NCBI GenBank assembly: GCA_964023205.1
Contig: OZ026842.1
Coordinates: 38,641,501 to 38,705,500, forward strand
From: Lutraria lutraria
Taxonomy: Eukaryota; Mollusca; Bivalvia; Venerida; Mactridae
DNA length: 64,000 nucleotides
Reading direction: 5' to 3'
Positions 38,119-48,403 of this stretch are shown piece after piece; the stretch's first letter is position 1; the number at the start of each line of letters is the position of its first letter. The notes below the pieces were generated by a model. It had not been told where the DNA came from. It saw only the letters and a program-made list of their open reading frames with translations, and made no database searches. The translations under genes were made by a program, and so were the position numbers.

Positions 38119-41100
38119 GGTTAAAAAAAAACGATTTTTCTGTACTCCCAGAACTTACTCATTTCCTTAGCATCATACCAGGATACATATAAACTACTGA
38201 TTTCCAAAATTTTACCAGCAACATAGTAACAGTTTTCGAGATTCGAATGTTTAATTGGTCTTGTTGCTGTATTTTTTACTGCATTTTTAAACAGTACCCA
38301 TGATAGTTCGATGTTATATAACTATGAATTGGTATAACTTTTGTACAAGTAACCAATAAATATCTGTGCAAAATAGGTTAAAATATGATATAAGCTCGCG
38401 ATTTCCCCCCTTGGGTGAGGAATACTTGGATTATGTCATGCTTTTTGAAAATATATTAATAATTTTTACTTCATTTTTGAAAAACTTTGTATAAAGTTGT
38501 GAAATAAAACCACTTTAAAGAAGATAAATGTATTTGAACTATTTAATCGAAACAAGTATATGCTTACGATGGTGAAAGCGAATATATTACTCGTCAGACA
38601 AACTGATTGAACTTATCACACGAATGAAATGTTGTCCCGTTGATTATTCAAGAGTTGTCCCGTAGATTATAATTCTTTGCGAATTGGACTTCGCCATAAT
38701 GCAAATACGAATATGCATGGTTGCGAATATAATAGTATATGCATCAATTCGATAACTAACCAACATGGCTGAAAATTCATAGACATGTCCAACTTTGGCG
38801 GACATGGCCTTATCGAGTATCTGATCAATTTTCAAGGGAAACAACTACAATTCAGGGGTTTATATACAGTCTACCTATTGTTACCCTCCCTCCTTGCTTG
38901 CGTTATGCTGACTTTATTAGGGGTCATAAAGTAATAAAGTCAGTCACGCGTAGCAGATAAAATCTGTTATCTTAATTGATCCAAAAATCGATATTTCACT
39001 GTATACATTACTTTTGGATCTCTGATATGTACGTCGTTAAAATGGACAGAAACTTATGATATTGACATTAATTAAATTTGTTTCACCAGTAAAATCAATT
39101 TTGCAAATGCGAATATCATGAAAAGACAAAATTCAAGAATCCTAGTAATAATCTTTTTATTGTTTGCACAGTCAAATAGTAATTTGATTCTATTCTGCAT
39201 ATAAACTTAACACATTAGCTTACAATACATTTATTTTCACTACTGAAACATTTAACATTAACTCATCATGATAACACTTAGGCGTGAAAAAATGTTTTTC
39301 TTTTATTATTAAAAGTCGGTTAGTAGGTATGGACTTTATTTGGCTTTGGAAGCATATGGGAAAGTAAACAGGAGAAAGAGGATTTTCCATTCAACGGATA
39401 AAATCATGAAAATGTCTAGGGTCGCGGGATAAAATTAATTAGGGTCGATTGAGTAACCAGAAATTTTGCACTATGTCACACGTCTTGTAGGTCAATGATT
39501 ATAAATGAAATTACTTCCAAATCCATTACATCCTTCAAAAACTGTTGCAGATATCTATTTCCATCACAAAATAGAAAAAATACAATTGAATTATAGACCT
39601 GAACGTTCTTAGTTATCCGAGTTAAGAATTTCCTTTGTCTAAGATTTAGACTAAGACATAAGAAATTTCTTAGTTTTCATCTTAGATTTATTCTAAGCGT
39701 AAACTAAGACGAAATTATTCTTAGTTTGAAAAAATCTTAGTTTTGAAAATTTACCGTTGTCAGGGGGGTTTCCACGGAATTCCCATACGTCATAACTTAC
39801 GCCTGCGTTTAAATTGGCGATGAGTTAAACCTATCATACACTGTTTGCAATTTTACGGATACGTTTGGTACTTTTCAGCCACAAAATTGCACGGATGACA
39901 GAAATATAATTGTTGGTCATATTTGCAGAATACAAACAGGTTCCTTATAAACAGGGTCACTGATATATCAATTAAAAATCCGTTGGCGGTATTGTGAACA
40001 GTCAAATTAATGTTTTTGACATTTTATGAAGTATGCAGTAATTCGGTTAAGTTTAAGCAACAGAAGTATCAAAAATACAAATACGCAACAATAGGCGTCA
40101 GAACTGAGGCAACAAATCGTAAAAGAAAAACGAATTTTGTTATATTGTACATGTATACGTTGTAAACGCAAATTGTGTAAATTTAAGTTACAAGTCTTTA
40201 TGTTGTACAGCAAGAATACGGTTTTACGATGACTCCACATTCAATTTCAATATTGTACATATTAAGTTCTTAGTTGTGTATTCAATATGTACGAGGGGAC
40301 ACATACTAATTATCTAACTTGACTTGTGCCTATCTTCAAAATCGTCAGAATAGAAAGTTTGCTGTGGTTCTAAACCATCAGAAATGTTTTTGTGACTACT
40401 GATAATGTTACATTCAAGCAGTAAGTCAGTTACACTATTACAGTTATGATTACCATCAATTTCATCAAAGAATTCTATTTTTAGGTGATCATTTGATTTT
40501 TTTAATGAGTCACAACCTTCATAATTATATCAGTACCACTCAGATTTGCAATATATTGCTTAAAACAATATTTCCAATCACAATTTACCAGTAATAGTGT
40601 TTCAAATCTGCACATATCTTCCATTTTAACAACTACCTATTTAATTTCTATTCTGAGGTGTTAAATTAAGATGATAATACATTCAAATGCAATTCAAGTA
40701 GCATTGATCTCTCATGTTTTCGATTGACTCTTATTATGAACTATGTATACATGTATATATTTTATTTACTGTCTGTCTGGTGGTATATTTCTGCTTATCA
40801 TAGCATTACTCACATGAGAATTTTGACAGCGTGTGATTACTTACAACAACAGAGGCTCAGGTTATCTAAAACTGAACATTAATGATTATAACAAAAAAAC
40901 ATCCGTTTCAGTTGTGCAATATTTATGTAAGTTCATACAAAAGCAGATTATAAACATTACTGATAGCATTTACCCCATTGAATTCATATTGTCAAGGATA
41001 CAATTACATTATTACTAGTAGTTTCAACATAGCTTATACCTGCATTATTTTCTATTCAACAATCTACACAAAAAAATACATAAGTTTTAATTCATGACAT

Positions 41101-42446
41101 ACTAAAAGTCACAATGTAGTACTTGCAGGACAGCTGGTACAAACTTTATCACAATGAGTGCATTCAGAACAAAATGTATACAAGGTAATAAAGATTTAAG
41201 ATTAACAGTTGTCTCTTAATTTCTTGTTCATATAAAAATTGATACTGCAAAACAGTAGTTGAATCCATATCATGAACTGTCTATGTCTTAATTAATTAAT
41301 GTCATCATAAATGGTACACGAAGTCCTCAAAAGAATCTGTGAATACAAAGTACATCATTTCAATTCATATAATGTCTTCATATTTTATACATGTACAAAT
41401 ACAAGTGAAATATCTTAAATGATGTAATTTTAGGTAACTATAATTTTGTAAAGATTAATGATTAATAAGCAATGGTAAAACATACTTTCAATGAATTGTA
41501 ATAAAATAATGAGTTTATGAATTATTTTATTATTTTTAAACAAATTGTTAGAAAAACAATGAATGAAAATGATTATATCTTATAAATTGCTGCATGTTGA
41601 GTCGATCAGCAATATCATGTTTGATGTCAACAACAAATGTATTGATACTGCATTTTTCTGTAAGTCATGTTGGAACCTGTTTACATAGCCCAACCCACAA
41701 ATACTCTCTGGTATACCAGCAAGAGTTACGCATTTTTAACAACAGAAAACTACGGTGTTAAAAAGCTCACAGTCCATGAAATTAGCCAATAAGTATCCGT
41801 ATTTTTCATAGATATAGAAAAATAATGAGTTCGGCGTAGCATCCATATTCGTTTTGTTTTTATCTAAGTAAATTTCTTAAAGTTAAGACACCTCGTACCT
41901 TGACTTAACTTTTAAGATAAAAAATCGTCGATCTAAGAATTTTTCTAAGATTTTTTTCACTCTAAGACGAAAGTTAAGAAAAATCTTGCAAAGATAGCAA
42001 AACTTGGCGAAAACTAAAATAATTTAGACATTCTTAGATAATTTTTCATCTTAGTTAGTTTGTGAATACGGGCCCTGTATAAACAGTACAATCAATTTCT
42101 GCAATTTTATGGCAATTTCCATCCGTCTTAATTGAAATGATATCCAACAAATATAACTCGACGTGCCCAATTTTTTGTAAATAATGTGAGATGCGTATAA
42201 AAATCAATAATCAGGTAAAGTTAGCAACCATATAAAGGGATCTCAAAAATATGAATTTATTATCCGTCCTTTGTTTACACATCATTGAAAAAATAAATAT
42301 ACAAAGTAGTTAATCTATATTATTTTATGATATGTTTTTATAAGTAACATGTGGACGTATGCCAAAATGATATATTAAGCATATACTTATATTATCAAAA
42401 ATGTATTAATAATAAATTTCATTTAATGAAATATCATCGTCTATTT
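38119..42446. other. Left arm of the TTAA element, no gene
   Basis: No supported gene. Stretches at 39,600-39,760 and 41,880-42,075 are rich in CTTAG/CTAAG motifs in both orientations, as in foldback MITEs. On the minus strand a frame of about 65 codons near 40,320-40,510 has non-repetitive, acidic composition but no motif I recognise; it may be a relic exon. Confidence 0.45.
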
Positions 42447-42452
42447 AAGGCC
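42447..42452. repeat. Polinton target-site duplication, left
   Basis: AAGGCC directly before the terminal AGTAGT of the element; an identical AAGGCC follows the other end. Six bases is the Polinton norm. Confidence 0.95.
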
Positions 42453-42718
42453 AGTAGTAATGGGCGGTACCCTGGGACCCGGGTCATATAGAATATAGAG
42501 GGGGTGGGTCCCCAAAGTAAACAAAATTGTGACAAATTGGGACAAATTGGAAATCAATATTTGGTGCTCAAAATAGTATGAATTGAATTTTCGGAAACTT
42601 CTGGGACCATTGTTTTGTGTGTGTAATAGACTAAGACAATGAGAGAATTTTCTTTCGAAAAGACATGGTGGCCCTGAAAAGGGCCGTTGGTGGTTGGTGG
42701 CCCTGAAAAGGGCCGTTG
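42453..42718 (+). repeat. Polinton terminal inverted repeat, left
   Basis: Matches the inverted right end (59,414-59,679) at 264 of 266 positions; the two differences are near 42,594 and 42,602. The outer part is AGTAGTAATGGGCGGTACCC. The inner 50 bases carry two histone-type hairpins pointing outward. Confidence 0.97.
42670..42714 (-). terminator. Two histone-type 3' stem-loops after the 161-aa gene
   Basis: On the minus strand GGCCCTTTTCAGGGCC occurs at 42,699-42,714 and again at 42,670-42,685. Each has a six-base-pair stem and UUUC loop, CAAC before it and ACCA after it, matching the metazoan histone mRNA stem-loop that binds SLBP. The first begins 13 bases after the stop codon of the gene at 42,727. 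A purine stretch GAAAGAAAA (minus strand, 42,648-42,656) follows the second after 13 bases, in the place of the U7-binding downstream element. Function is inferred from this match. Confidence 0.92.
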
Positions 42719-42726
42719 ATAGTTTT

Positions 42727-43212
42727 TTAAACCGTGTTTGCTGACTGATCTGGTTGGGTACATAGTTCGCATTGGCAGTCTGGTGGGGGATAGCAGAGCC
42801 GGCATGTTAGATCCCCACAGGACCATTCCTGTTCTGGTACTGGTGGTTGTTCCGTGTACTCAACTTGAGCGGTAGTGATGATACGCCAATGCTCTTCTTC
42901 TTGTTGTTGTTCCCGTTGTCTATTCACCGTTCTTTCCCTGGCATCTCGCTGTCTTTCTTTGGCTTGATCTCGAAAATGCTCTCGCATTTGAGATAGTTCT
43001 TCTCTATGATGAAACCGATTTGATTCAATGGTATTCAAAGTCTCACCAATGGTTTGAAGATCTCGTTCCCTTTTTCTAACAATGCTAGCAGCTAAGCGAC
43101 TGATTGAACGCCACACTCTATTCTGTTTTTCAGTAAGTTGTTTTGCTGTTTTGAGTTCATTTAATAAAGCCTCCATCTTGAGCGTTTGAGTTCTCAGAAT
43201 GAAATGAGGCAT
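42727..43212 (-). CDS. Accessory coiled-coil protein with Cys-rich tail
   Basis: 161 residues, no family recognised. From the ATG the first 100 residues are charged and helical (Glu/Arg/Gln rich, coiled-coil-like, with REQQQEEEHW near the end). The C-terminus has a tight Cys cluster, CGDLTCRLC followed by CQCELC, likely to bind zinc. I chose the ATG at 43,212 because the upstream in-frame extension begins with GTG and runs through three CRE-like promoter sites. It is the outermost gene on the left, and its mRNA would end in the terminal-repeat stem-loops. Small Cys-rich accessory proteins at element ends are known in related adintoviruses; equivalence is inference. Confidence 0.75.
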   Translation of the reverse strand: MPHFILRTQTLKMEALLNELKTAKQLTEKQNRVWRSISRLAASIVRKRERDLQTIGETLNTIESNRFHHREELSQMREHFRDQAKERQRDARERTVNRQREQQQEEEHWRIITTAQVEYTEQPPVPEQEWSCGDLTCRLCYPPPDCQCELCTQPDQSANTV

Positions 43213-43254
43213 TGTGTTGTAAGACGGAGTATTTTTCTGTTGAAACGCCGCCCA

Positions 43255-43352
43255 CTCTCGTGGTTGGATGACGTCATATTGCTTGGATGACGTCACCCTA
43301 TTGTTGGATGACGCCACGCGACGATGTACTGCATGTGCGGAGCTTGATTGGT
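43255..43352 (-). promoter_or_regulatory. Promoter with three CRE-like sites and a CCAAT box
   Basis: Three spaced repeats of GACGTCATCCAA or GGCGTCATCCAA lie upstream of the 161-aa gene; two contain a perfect TGACGTCA (ATF/CREB) site, about 19 bases apart. Further upstream on the same strand is ACCAATCA, an NF-Y-type box. This is a motif call only. Confidence 0.6.
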
Positions 43353-43651
43353 AATTTTATGAACTTATATTTATGATATAATAAAAAAAAGACAACAGAC
43401 GCCTAGTTTCAGTTTTCTAAACTTTTATTTTTTTTTGTAACAAGAAACAGTAACAGTAACAAGAAAACAGTAACAAGGAACTACATGAAACAGTAACATT
43501 TTTACATTTAATGATCACCATAAAAAGTTGTATTTCTATGTATGATACTATGATACAAACGTCTGTGACCTTCTGGTCTAGAGTTACGTTGAGCAAAACA
43601 CTTTTGTCCACACTTGTTCACATATTGAGCATGCATGTAATAAGTACCATA
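43353..43651 (-). other. Intergenic region with polyA signal
   Basis: Between the protease gene and the next promoter. It holds a minus-strand AATAAA (43,424-43,429) about 225 bases after the protease stop, and a low-complexity CAGTAACAAGAAA-type repeat at 43,440-43,500. No gene. Confidence 0.6.
43424..43429 (-). terminator. AATAAA polyadenylation signal of the capsid block
   Basis: Minus-strand AATAAA in a T-rich context downstream of the last gene of the leftward capsid block. No histone-type hairpin lies between it and the protease gene. Confidence 0.55.
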
Positions 43652-44098
43652 CTATTGTTGAAACCAATGCGTCACATAAGTGTCATTTTTTCCATACATG
43701 TCCGGTTTGAATCGGGTTAACAGTATCTGGTTCAAGTCACATTCACGTGAGATAAAATCCAAAGCGAATAGACAATACACACCACACACCGGTAACATAT
43801 CGCCTTGTATTCTCATGGCATTCCACAGATAAGTTTTGCTGGCATGTTTTTTCACAAAGGATAGAATCTCTTCGAAAGGAGGTAATCCATAGGAATCAAA
43901 GTACACTGCTTTATTGTCTTTTAAATAAAGAGCCACCCAGTGTTCTCCAGGTTGATTCCCGTTGTGGGTATTCACAATATAGGCTTTCACGTCATGCGGT
44001 TTCTCTGAAGGTAATTGATCTTTAGCACAAACACGTGCACGTAGTGGTTTTAATAACGGTGAATGATCTAATAGGTATTGTAGTTCATTCGTCTCCAT
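43652..44098 (-). CDS. PRO: Adenovirus-type cysteine protease (PRO)
   Basis: 148 residues from the ATG at 44,098; the longer frame starts with GTG inside the previous gene. The fold and active site of the adenain/Ulp1-like C5 family can be read directly: His in GEHWVALY (residue 53), Asp in VYFDSYG (68), Gln in RIQGD (98) and Cys in PVCGVYCLF (105). In Polintons and adenoviruses this enzyme matures capsid precursors. Position next to the capsid genes fits. Overlaps the upstream gene by 14 bases. Intact. Confidence 0.93.
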   Translation of the reverse strand: METNELQYLLDHSPLLKPLRARVCAKDQLPSEKPHDVKAYIVNTHNGNQPGEHWVALYLKDNKAVYFDSYGLPPFEEILSFVKKHASKTYLWNAMRIQGDMLPVCGVYCLFALDFISRECDLNQILLTRFKPDMYGKNDTYVTHWFQQ

Positions 44099-44549
44099 AA
44101 TGCCAATTTCTGTTGACACGTTCAGCCCAAACACTGATCCACTGATCTATGAACTGATTCTGAGTGAGTTCTTCTTTAAACTGAATCCATAATCGACACG
44201 CGTCTCCTTTTTCACTATCGGTCAAGGTCACTAATTCAGGATACCACTTTTCCATGACCTTGAACACGCCCAAACGTTGAATAGCTTTTTGAATGTAAAG
44301 TTCTGTCCACTCTTCCGTATTCGTGTATAAGCAGAGTACATGGTGTACTTGACTAGGATGATTCACTCGACAACCATAACAGTCTTTATGCACTTGATTA
44401 TAAATTAAAGATTGGAGTGCTTCTGTGACGTGATGATTCAAGCACTCTTGTAAAAAGTCCGTCTTTGAACTTGTACAACAAGGATACGCCAATAACTTCA
44501 TTTCGTAATCTTGTCCTTTTTCCAGGTGTTCAATATCCATGTCTTCCAT
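44085..44549 (-). CDS. Polinton protein of unknown function (154 aa)
   Basis: No family recognised. Contains a CysCys pair (YPCCTS), a CYGCRVNH segment and Trp-rich helices toward the C-terminus (WIQFKEELTQNQFIDQWISVW). Similar size and character to the two small proteins near the polymerase (51,512-52,152), but no clear alignment. It sits between the capsid and protease genes and overlaps the latter. Confidence 0.75.
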   Translation of the reverse strand: MEDMDIEHLEKGQDYEMKLLAYPCCTSSKTDFLQECLNHHVTEALQSLIYNQVHKDCYGCRVNHPSQVHHVLCLYTNTEEWTELYIQKAIQRLGVFKVMEKWYPELVTLTDSEKGDACRLWIQFKEELTQNQFIDQWISVWAERVNRNWHYGDE

Positions 44550-44558
44550 CTTAATAAC

Positions 44559-45856
44559 CTAATAATCTAGAAGCACTTCTCTGAATTGATTGATTTCAAT
44601 TTGATTGTCGTATTCCGCAAATACAATCACGTTGATGGCTTGTTCAAGTGCTGTTCCAAAGTGAAATTCCAATCTCAGATGCCCGTTTTTATAGGATGGA
44701 GTTGACCTTCCTCGCAACCTTGATCTGCTGTCAAGTCCAACCCCCAGAGTGTGTATCCGTTCCGATAATCATGCATGCTCAATCCAAATGAACGATTGAG
44801 ACCAAGAGCTCCTGTCGCTTGATAGAGTGACATGTAGGATCTTAGAAATTCTCCCGTTTCAAAATTGGGTTGAAACGCTTTGTTATGAATACTTTTTCCG
44901 TCAATGCTGACTTCTAGATGATTCAGTGTAAAATGACGGAACTCAAAGGGGTTGGTAGCCATGTCTCCATTCATGTCTCCATTTCTTTCCATACCGATGA
45001 TAAGCCGTTTTGGCAATTGACCTTGAAATAAATGATCTTCAATCTTGGATCGTTGACCGTTAGGAATCGTAAATGTTTTTACTTCAGTTCGTCGGATGGG
45101 GATTTTCATGTTATGTTGAGCAATCTGTTGATTGAGTTGATTGGCTACCACTGGCAGTAAATCTACTGTTCTTACATTGAATCCTGCTTCTAGAAACTTG
45201 ATTTTAGCCGGTGAAGTACTCATGAGACAGAATTGAGGTGACGCTTTGTTTAGTCTTAAGCGTATTTCCATACCATTGGGTAAATATTTATCTTGCATCA
45301 TCAGATCCAAATGAAGCCGTCCACATAGTTCCACCACACGACTTTGATGGACACGAGCACGCCTCTTAGCATAGCCCTTGTTATCCCCGTCATGTACTTT
45401 GGTGAGCATATGACCAGCGGTGTCTTCAGCCCATAACTCTAACGCCTGGAGCTGAGTGTCTTTACAGCTTGAGGTGAAGGAGAGTAAATTTTCTATGTAT
45501 GCCCGATAGGCATACGTGTCCGCATTGCTGGTGATCAGTTTATTATTCAGGTACACATCAATGCTTGAGAACATGCTGTGAAAGAAATTGTTGACGGTAG
45601 CAATTTCACTGTCGGCCGCTAGGTCTGTACCATCTCCCTGTATAATTTTGAGTTTTAGGTACAGGTAAGATTGATTCAGATCAGTCCATTTTTCTGTCTG
45701 TGTAGGAATCACAAATTCAATCGGAGCATTATTGTCCAGGGCAGAAATGGGATAATGCTCAGTCCATTGACCTTCTTGCATGGCTGTCATGGTAGGTGGC
45801 ACAACAGACACATCCAACTCTGTCTTACTACATTCACAGGAACCGTGTTGCATCAT
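44559..45856 (-). pseudogene. MCP: Major capsid protein, double jelly roll (frameshifted)
   Basis: The first 393 codons are open and resemble the Polinton major capsid protein, the group annotated in animals as F54H12.2-like: APIEFVIPTQTEKWTDLNQS, LYLKLKI, FFHSMFSSIDVYLNNKLI and an extended C-terminal half. A stop follows at 44,675. In the -1 frame the typical C-terminal strand of the family continues from about 44,690 to a stop at 44,559-44,561, so one base is missing near 44,680. The full span would be about 433 codons, normal for the family. No canonical slippery heptamer lies at the site, so I read it as a mutation. Without the last strand the capsomer is unlikely to fold. Confidence 0.88.
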
Positions 45857-45858
45857 GA

Positions 45859-46224
45859 TTAATCGAAAATATCAAGAGGTCTGGCCTGCTTAACTCGGCG
45901 ATGATGAAGTTTCGAATGAGGTCTTTTCCTGACAGGTTTGCTCTTTATACGTCTTTTAGGGCTGGCCACAGCACGTAGCAAGGATTCACCCACATCTTTT
46001 AACACAGAGGCTCCACGTTTTCGTATTACTTTTTTAGCGTTTGATCCTGTCAAGATATCATTGATAGCGGCTCTTCCTTGCTGGAGTCCTTCTTTTTTCA
46101 AGGTGTGAACTCCAGATTTCACCAATGGACTCAGTAAAGGCATGATTCTTTTCATGGCTTTCTTAAACATGGATCCAAGTCCGTGTCCATATTGTCGAGG
46201 TTGACCTTGGTAAGTAGGTATCAT
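45859..46224 (-). CDS. Basic pVI/pX-like virion protein
   Basis: 121 residues. The N-terminal part is an amphipathic helix region (GLGSMFKKAMKRIMPLLSPL) and the rest is strongly basic (KRRIKSKPVRKRPHSKLHHR). It lies directly before the capsid gene with a two-base gap and overlaps the penton gene by ATGA. Adenovirus has membrane-active and basic core proteins in the same place before hexon and protease, so a similar role is inferred from composition and gene order, not from an alignment. Confidence 0.7.
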   Translation of the reverse strand: MIPTYQGQPRQYGHGLGSMFKKAMKRIMPLLSPLVKSGVHTLKKEGLQQGRAAINDILTGSNAKKVIRKRGASVLKDVGESLLRAVASPKRRIKSKPVRKRPHSKLHHRRVKQARPLDIFD

Positions 46225-47063
46225 TGTCTTTGACGTAGGTGTAGTTTCACCATAGACTTCCCATGAATAAACTGAATAGACTGGCCAGTGTCACCCCTTA
46301 TATGGATAGTGATGGTGTCAAAGTCGGCTTTAGCCAGTGGTACATAGTGTAAATTCAAGAACTCGAAATGAATATGGGGGTTAGTTCCTGCTTTCGTTCT
46401 CGGATCAAATGGAGCTACACGTAAGATGGGGGCTTCTATGTTTCCCAAATCAGTATAAGACGCAAGGTCAGAATAAACAAACAAATGATTATGACCCATG
46501 TTAATATCTACGCCATGAGGAAACGGCTCCGGAGTGTCTTTAAAAAAGATGGTAGGAGGACTATCAGGGGCTCCACCCAGTTTAATAAACATGTGGGGAT
46601 GAAACTGAATGCCTAGTTGATCCGAACTGTCCAGTTTTGCGCGTTTACTTTGTCCTGAAAAACCCATGGTAAATCGAAGCCCTTTCTGTCTAAATATTTT
46701 ACCTAATTGATCTTTCACGGTAAAGTCAATCGTCTCGATCAAATGTTGGGGTGTGACATAAGTTCCTATAGGAATACAAAGTCGTACACCTTTTTCTTCT
46801 TTATTGGGGAGAGTACAATAGGTCTGAAAGTTTTCTTAGGCCTTACCCAGGACAGGATCGTGCGTGACAATGTAGAAATGTCGCTCTTCTTCAGTGACAT
46901 TAATGACCTGACTAGGAACAATCATTTCCATTAAGGCAATTTCCCAATCTTGTTTATTGAGATGGATGGGTTTTGCCAGTTTGGTACGAAAACAACATTG
47001 CGTATTGTCTTGGAATAAATCCATAGAGCTGTCACTCATGAGTGTAATGTAAAACGAACTCAT
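46221..47063 (-). pseudogene. Penton-like minor capsid protein (in-frame stop)
   Basis: 280 codons. The start MSSFYITLMSDSSMDLFQ and QDWEIALMEM are typical of the Polinton minor capsid (single jelly roll, penton) protein, as are APILRVAPFD, HYVPLAKADFDTITIHI and the end GKSMVKLHLR. A single TAA at 46,836-46,838 (codon 76) interrupts an otherwise continuous frame: the 31 codons after it and the rest are in the same frame. A change of one base explains it. Downstream product from internal start is unlikely to assemble. Confidence 0.88.
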
Positions 47064-47305
47064 GTTGATTTAGGTTTATTGAATTTCAAGGAGGGATTCG
47101 GTAGAATATAACCTAGAGAACTACTTAAAAGCAGAAGCCACAATTCTCGATCGGGTCGTTGAAAACACAAATTAAATAGCGATACGGTATAAATAATAAA
47201 TACCACTACAATTTGTGACAAAAAAGTGACCTTATTTTTGGGTTCACACAATTTGGCTTGCTCTGAGGCAGTCACTTCCACACTGGCCGTATCAGCTTGA
47301 GACAT
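47060..47305 (-). CDS. Small membrane protein
   Basis: 81 residues from the first ATG (the longer frame begins TTG inside the integrase gene). Two hydrophobic segments can be seen: VTFLSQIVVVFIIYTVSLF and LWLLLLSSSLGYIL, separated by a short charged loop. No family recognised. It overlaps the penton start by ATGA. Possible roles (virion membrane or host membrane) cannot be read from the sequence. Confidence 0.7.
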   Translation of the reverse strand: MSQADTASVEVTASEQAKLCEPKNKVTFLSQIVVVFIIYTVSLFNLCFQRPDRELWLLLLSSSLGYILPNPSLKFNKPKST

Positions 47306-47324
47306 GATGTATTTATTAACCAGT

Positions 47325-48398
47325 TCAAACGAGATGGGATTCGGGAATCCAACTGTCAAATTTCGAAGGATAGCCTTTCCAATGCACTTTAATTTCTCGT
47401 CTTCCGTCTACCTTTCTCTGGCGATGTGCGAGCACTGATTCAATTTCATAGATAGCATCATCTTTTATAACCTGTACTTCAGAGAAATAAAACGAACCTA
47501 ATATGGGTTCTCCGTCTAAATCAGTCAATTTCACAGTAGCAGGAGAGGTCTTTTTGACTTGGATCACTTTAAACAGTTCAGTGGTCCAGTTGGGTAGATA
47601 ACCTTTATCAAATGTACGTTTTGTTTTATTGATACGAACAATATCTCCCACATGAAGGGTCGTCGACGCTTTCTTTCTTGATTTTCCATACAAGGTCAAG
47701 GCCACTTGAGATTCGTTATTCTCATTCACGGATACGGGTGCCATTTGTATACTACGATGAACACGATGATTATAGGCATGCACGAGATCAGGCAATACCT
47801 GAATATACCTTCGTGTTTTATGATGCGTAAAGTATTTCCACATGCGTGATTATAATGTCCGTTGAAAACGTTCCACCACACTAGCCTTAGTTTCTGGGTT
47901 TTCAGTCGTAGAATAATGAATCCCTACTTTGTCTAAAAACTGTTGAAACCTTTGATTCTTGAATTCTGTTCCTTTATCTGTTTGCAACGCTTTAGGTTGT
48001 CTCGTTTTAAGAATAGAGCGAAACGCTTCCACCAATGTGAGCCCCGTTTTATCCTTGAGGGGAACTACCCAAGCATATTTTGAAAACACGTCAATGACAC
48101 ACAACAAATATCGATAAGGGGTGTTGTACTGAGCCAAGGATTGCATGTCTGCCAAATCAGCTTGCCATTGATGATCAATACCACCCACAATCGTTTTCCG
48201 TCTCGAGAATGCCCTACGGATAGGTTTGTGCAGGGTATAGGTCTTTTGCCCCTTCAACCAGGATCGCACTTGACTTGGCGTAATGGATTTCAGTTGAGTT
48301 CGAGCTGCTGTAGTAAGACGTTCTACCCCACCAAAACCAGCCGGATGGTGGGGATCATAATAAATCTGATGTAACAGACTGTCTACCTTTTTGTTCAT
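47325..48398 (-). pseudogene. INT: Integrase with chromodomain (in-frame stop)
   Basis: 357 codons from the ATG at 48,398; a GTG-initiated extension is rejected. The rve core has the catalytic triad Asp81 (WQADLADM), Asp141 (LQTDKGTEF) and Glu176 (ASVVERF), with exact D-35-E spacing. After this come the C-terminal DNA-binding part and a chromodomain (YEIESVLAH, VHWKGYPSKFDSWIPESHL). A single TAA at 47,850-47,852 (codon 183) falls seven codons after the catalytic Glu; the same frame stays open on the other side. All catalytic residues lie before the stop, but the C-terminal domains would be lost. Integrase inserts the element and makes the 6-bp duplication. Confidence 0.93.
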
Positions 48399-48403
48399 GT
48401 TGT

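Noticed and set aside
39600..42080. Single Harbinger-like transposon bounded by CTTAG-rich ends
   Set aside because: The two CTTAG-rich regions do not share matching terminal sequence or a clear target duplication, so I could not support one element.
42727..43212. True LxCxE retinoblastoma-binding motif
   Set aside because: The sequence is LTCRL; the Glu is missing, so I only mention it as a weak resemblance.
44675..44700. Programmed -1 frameshift in the capsid gene
   Set aside because: The sequence at the shift does not form a canonical X XXY YYZ slippery heptamer in the zero frame, and other genes of the element carry plain mutations.
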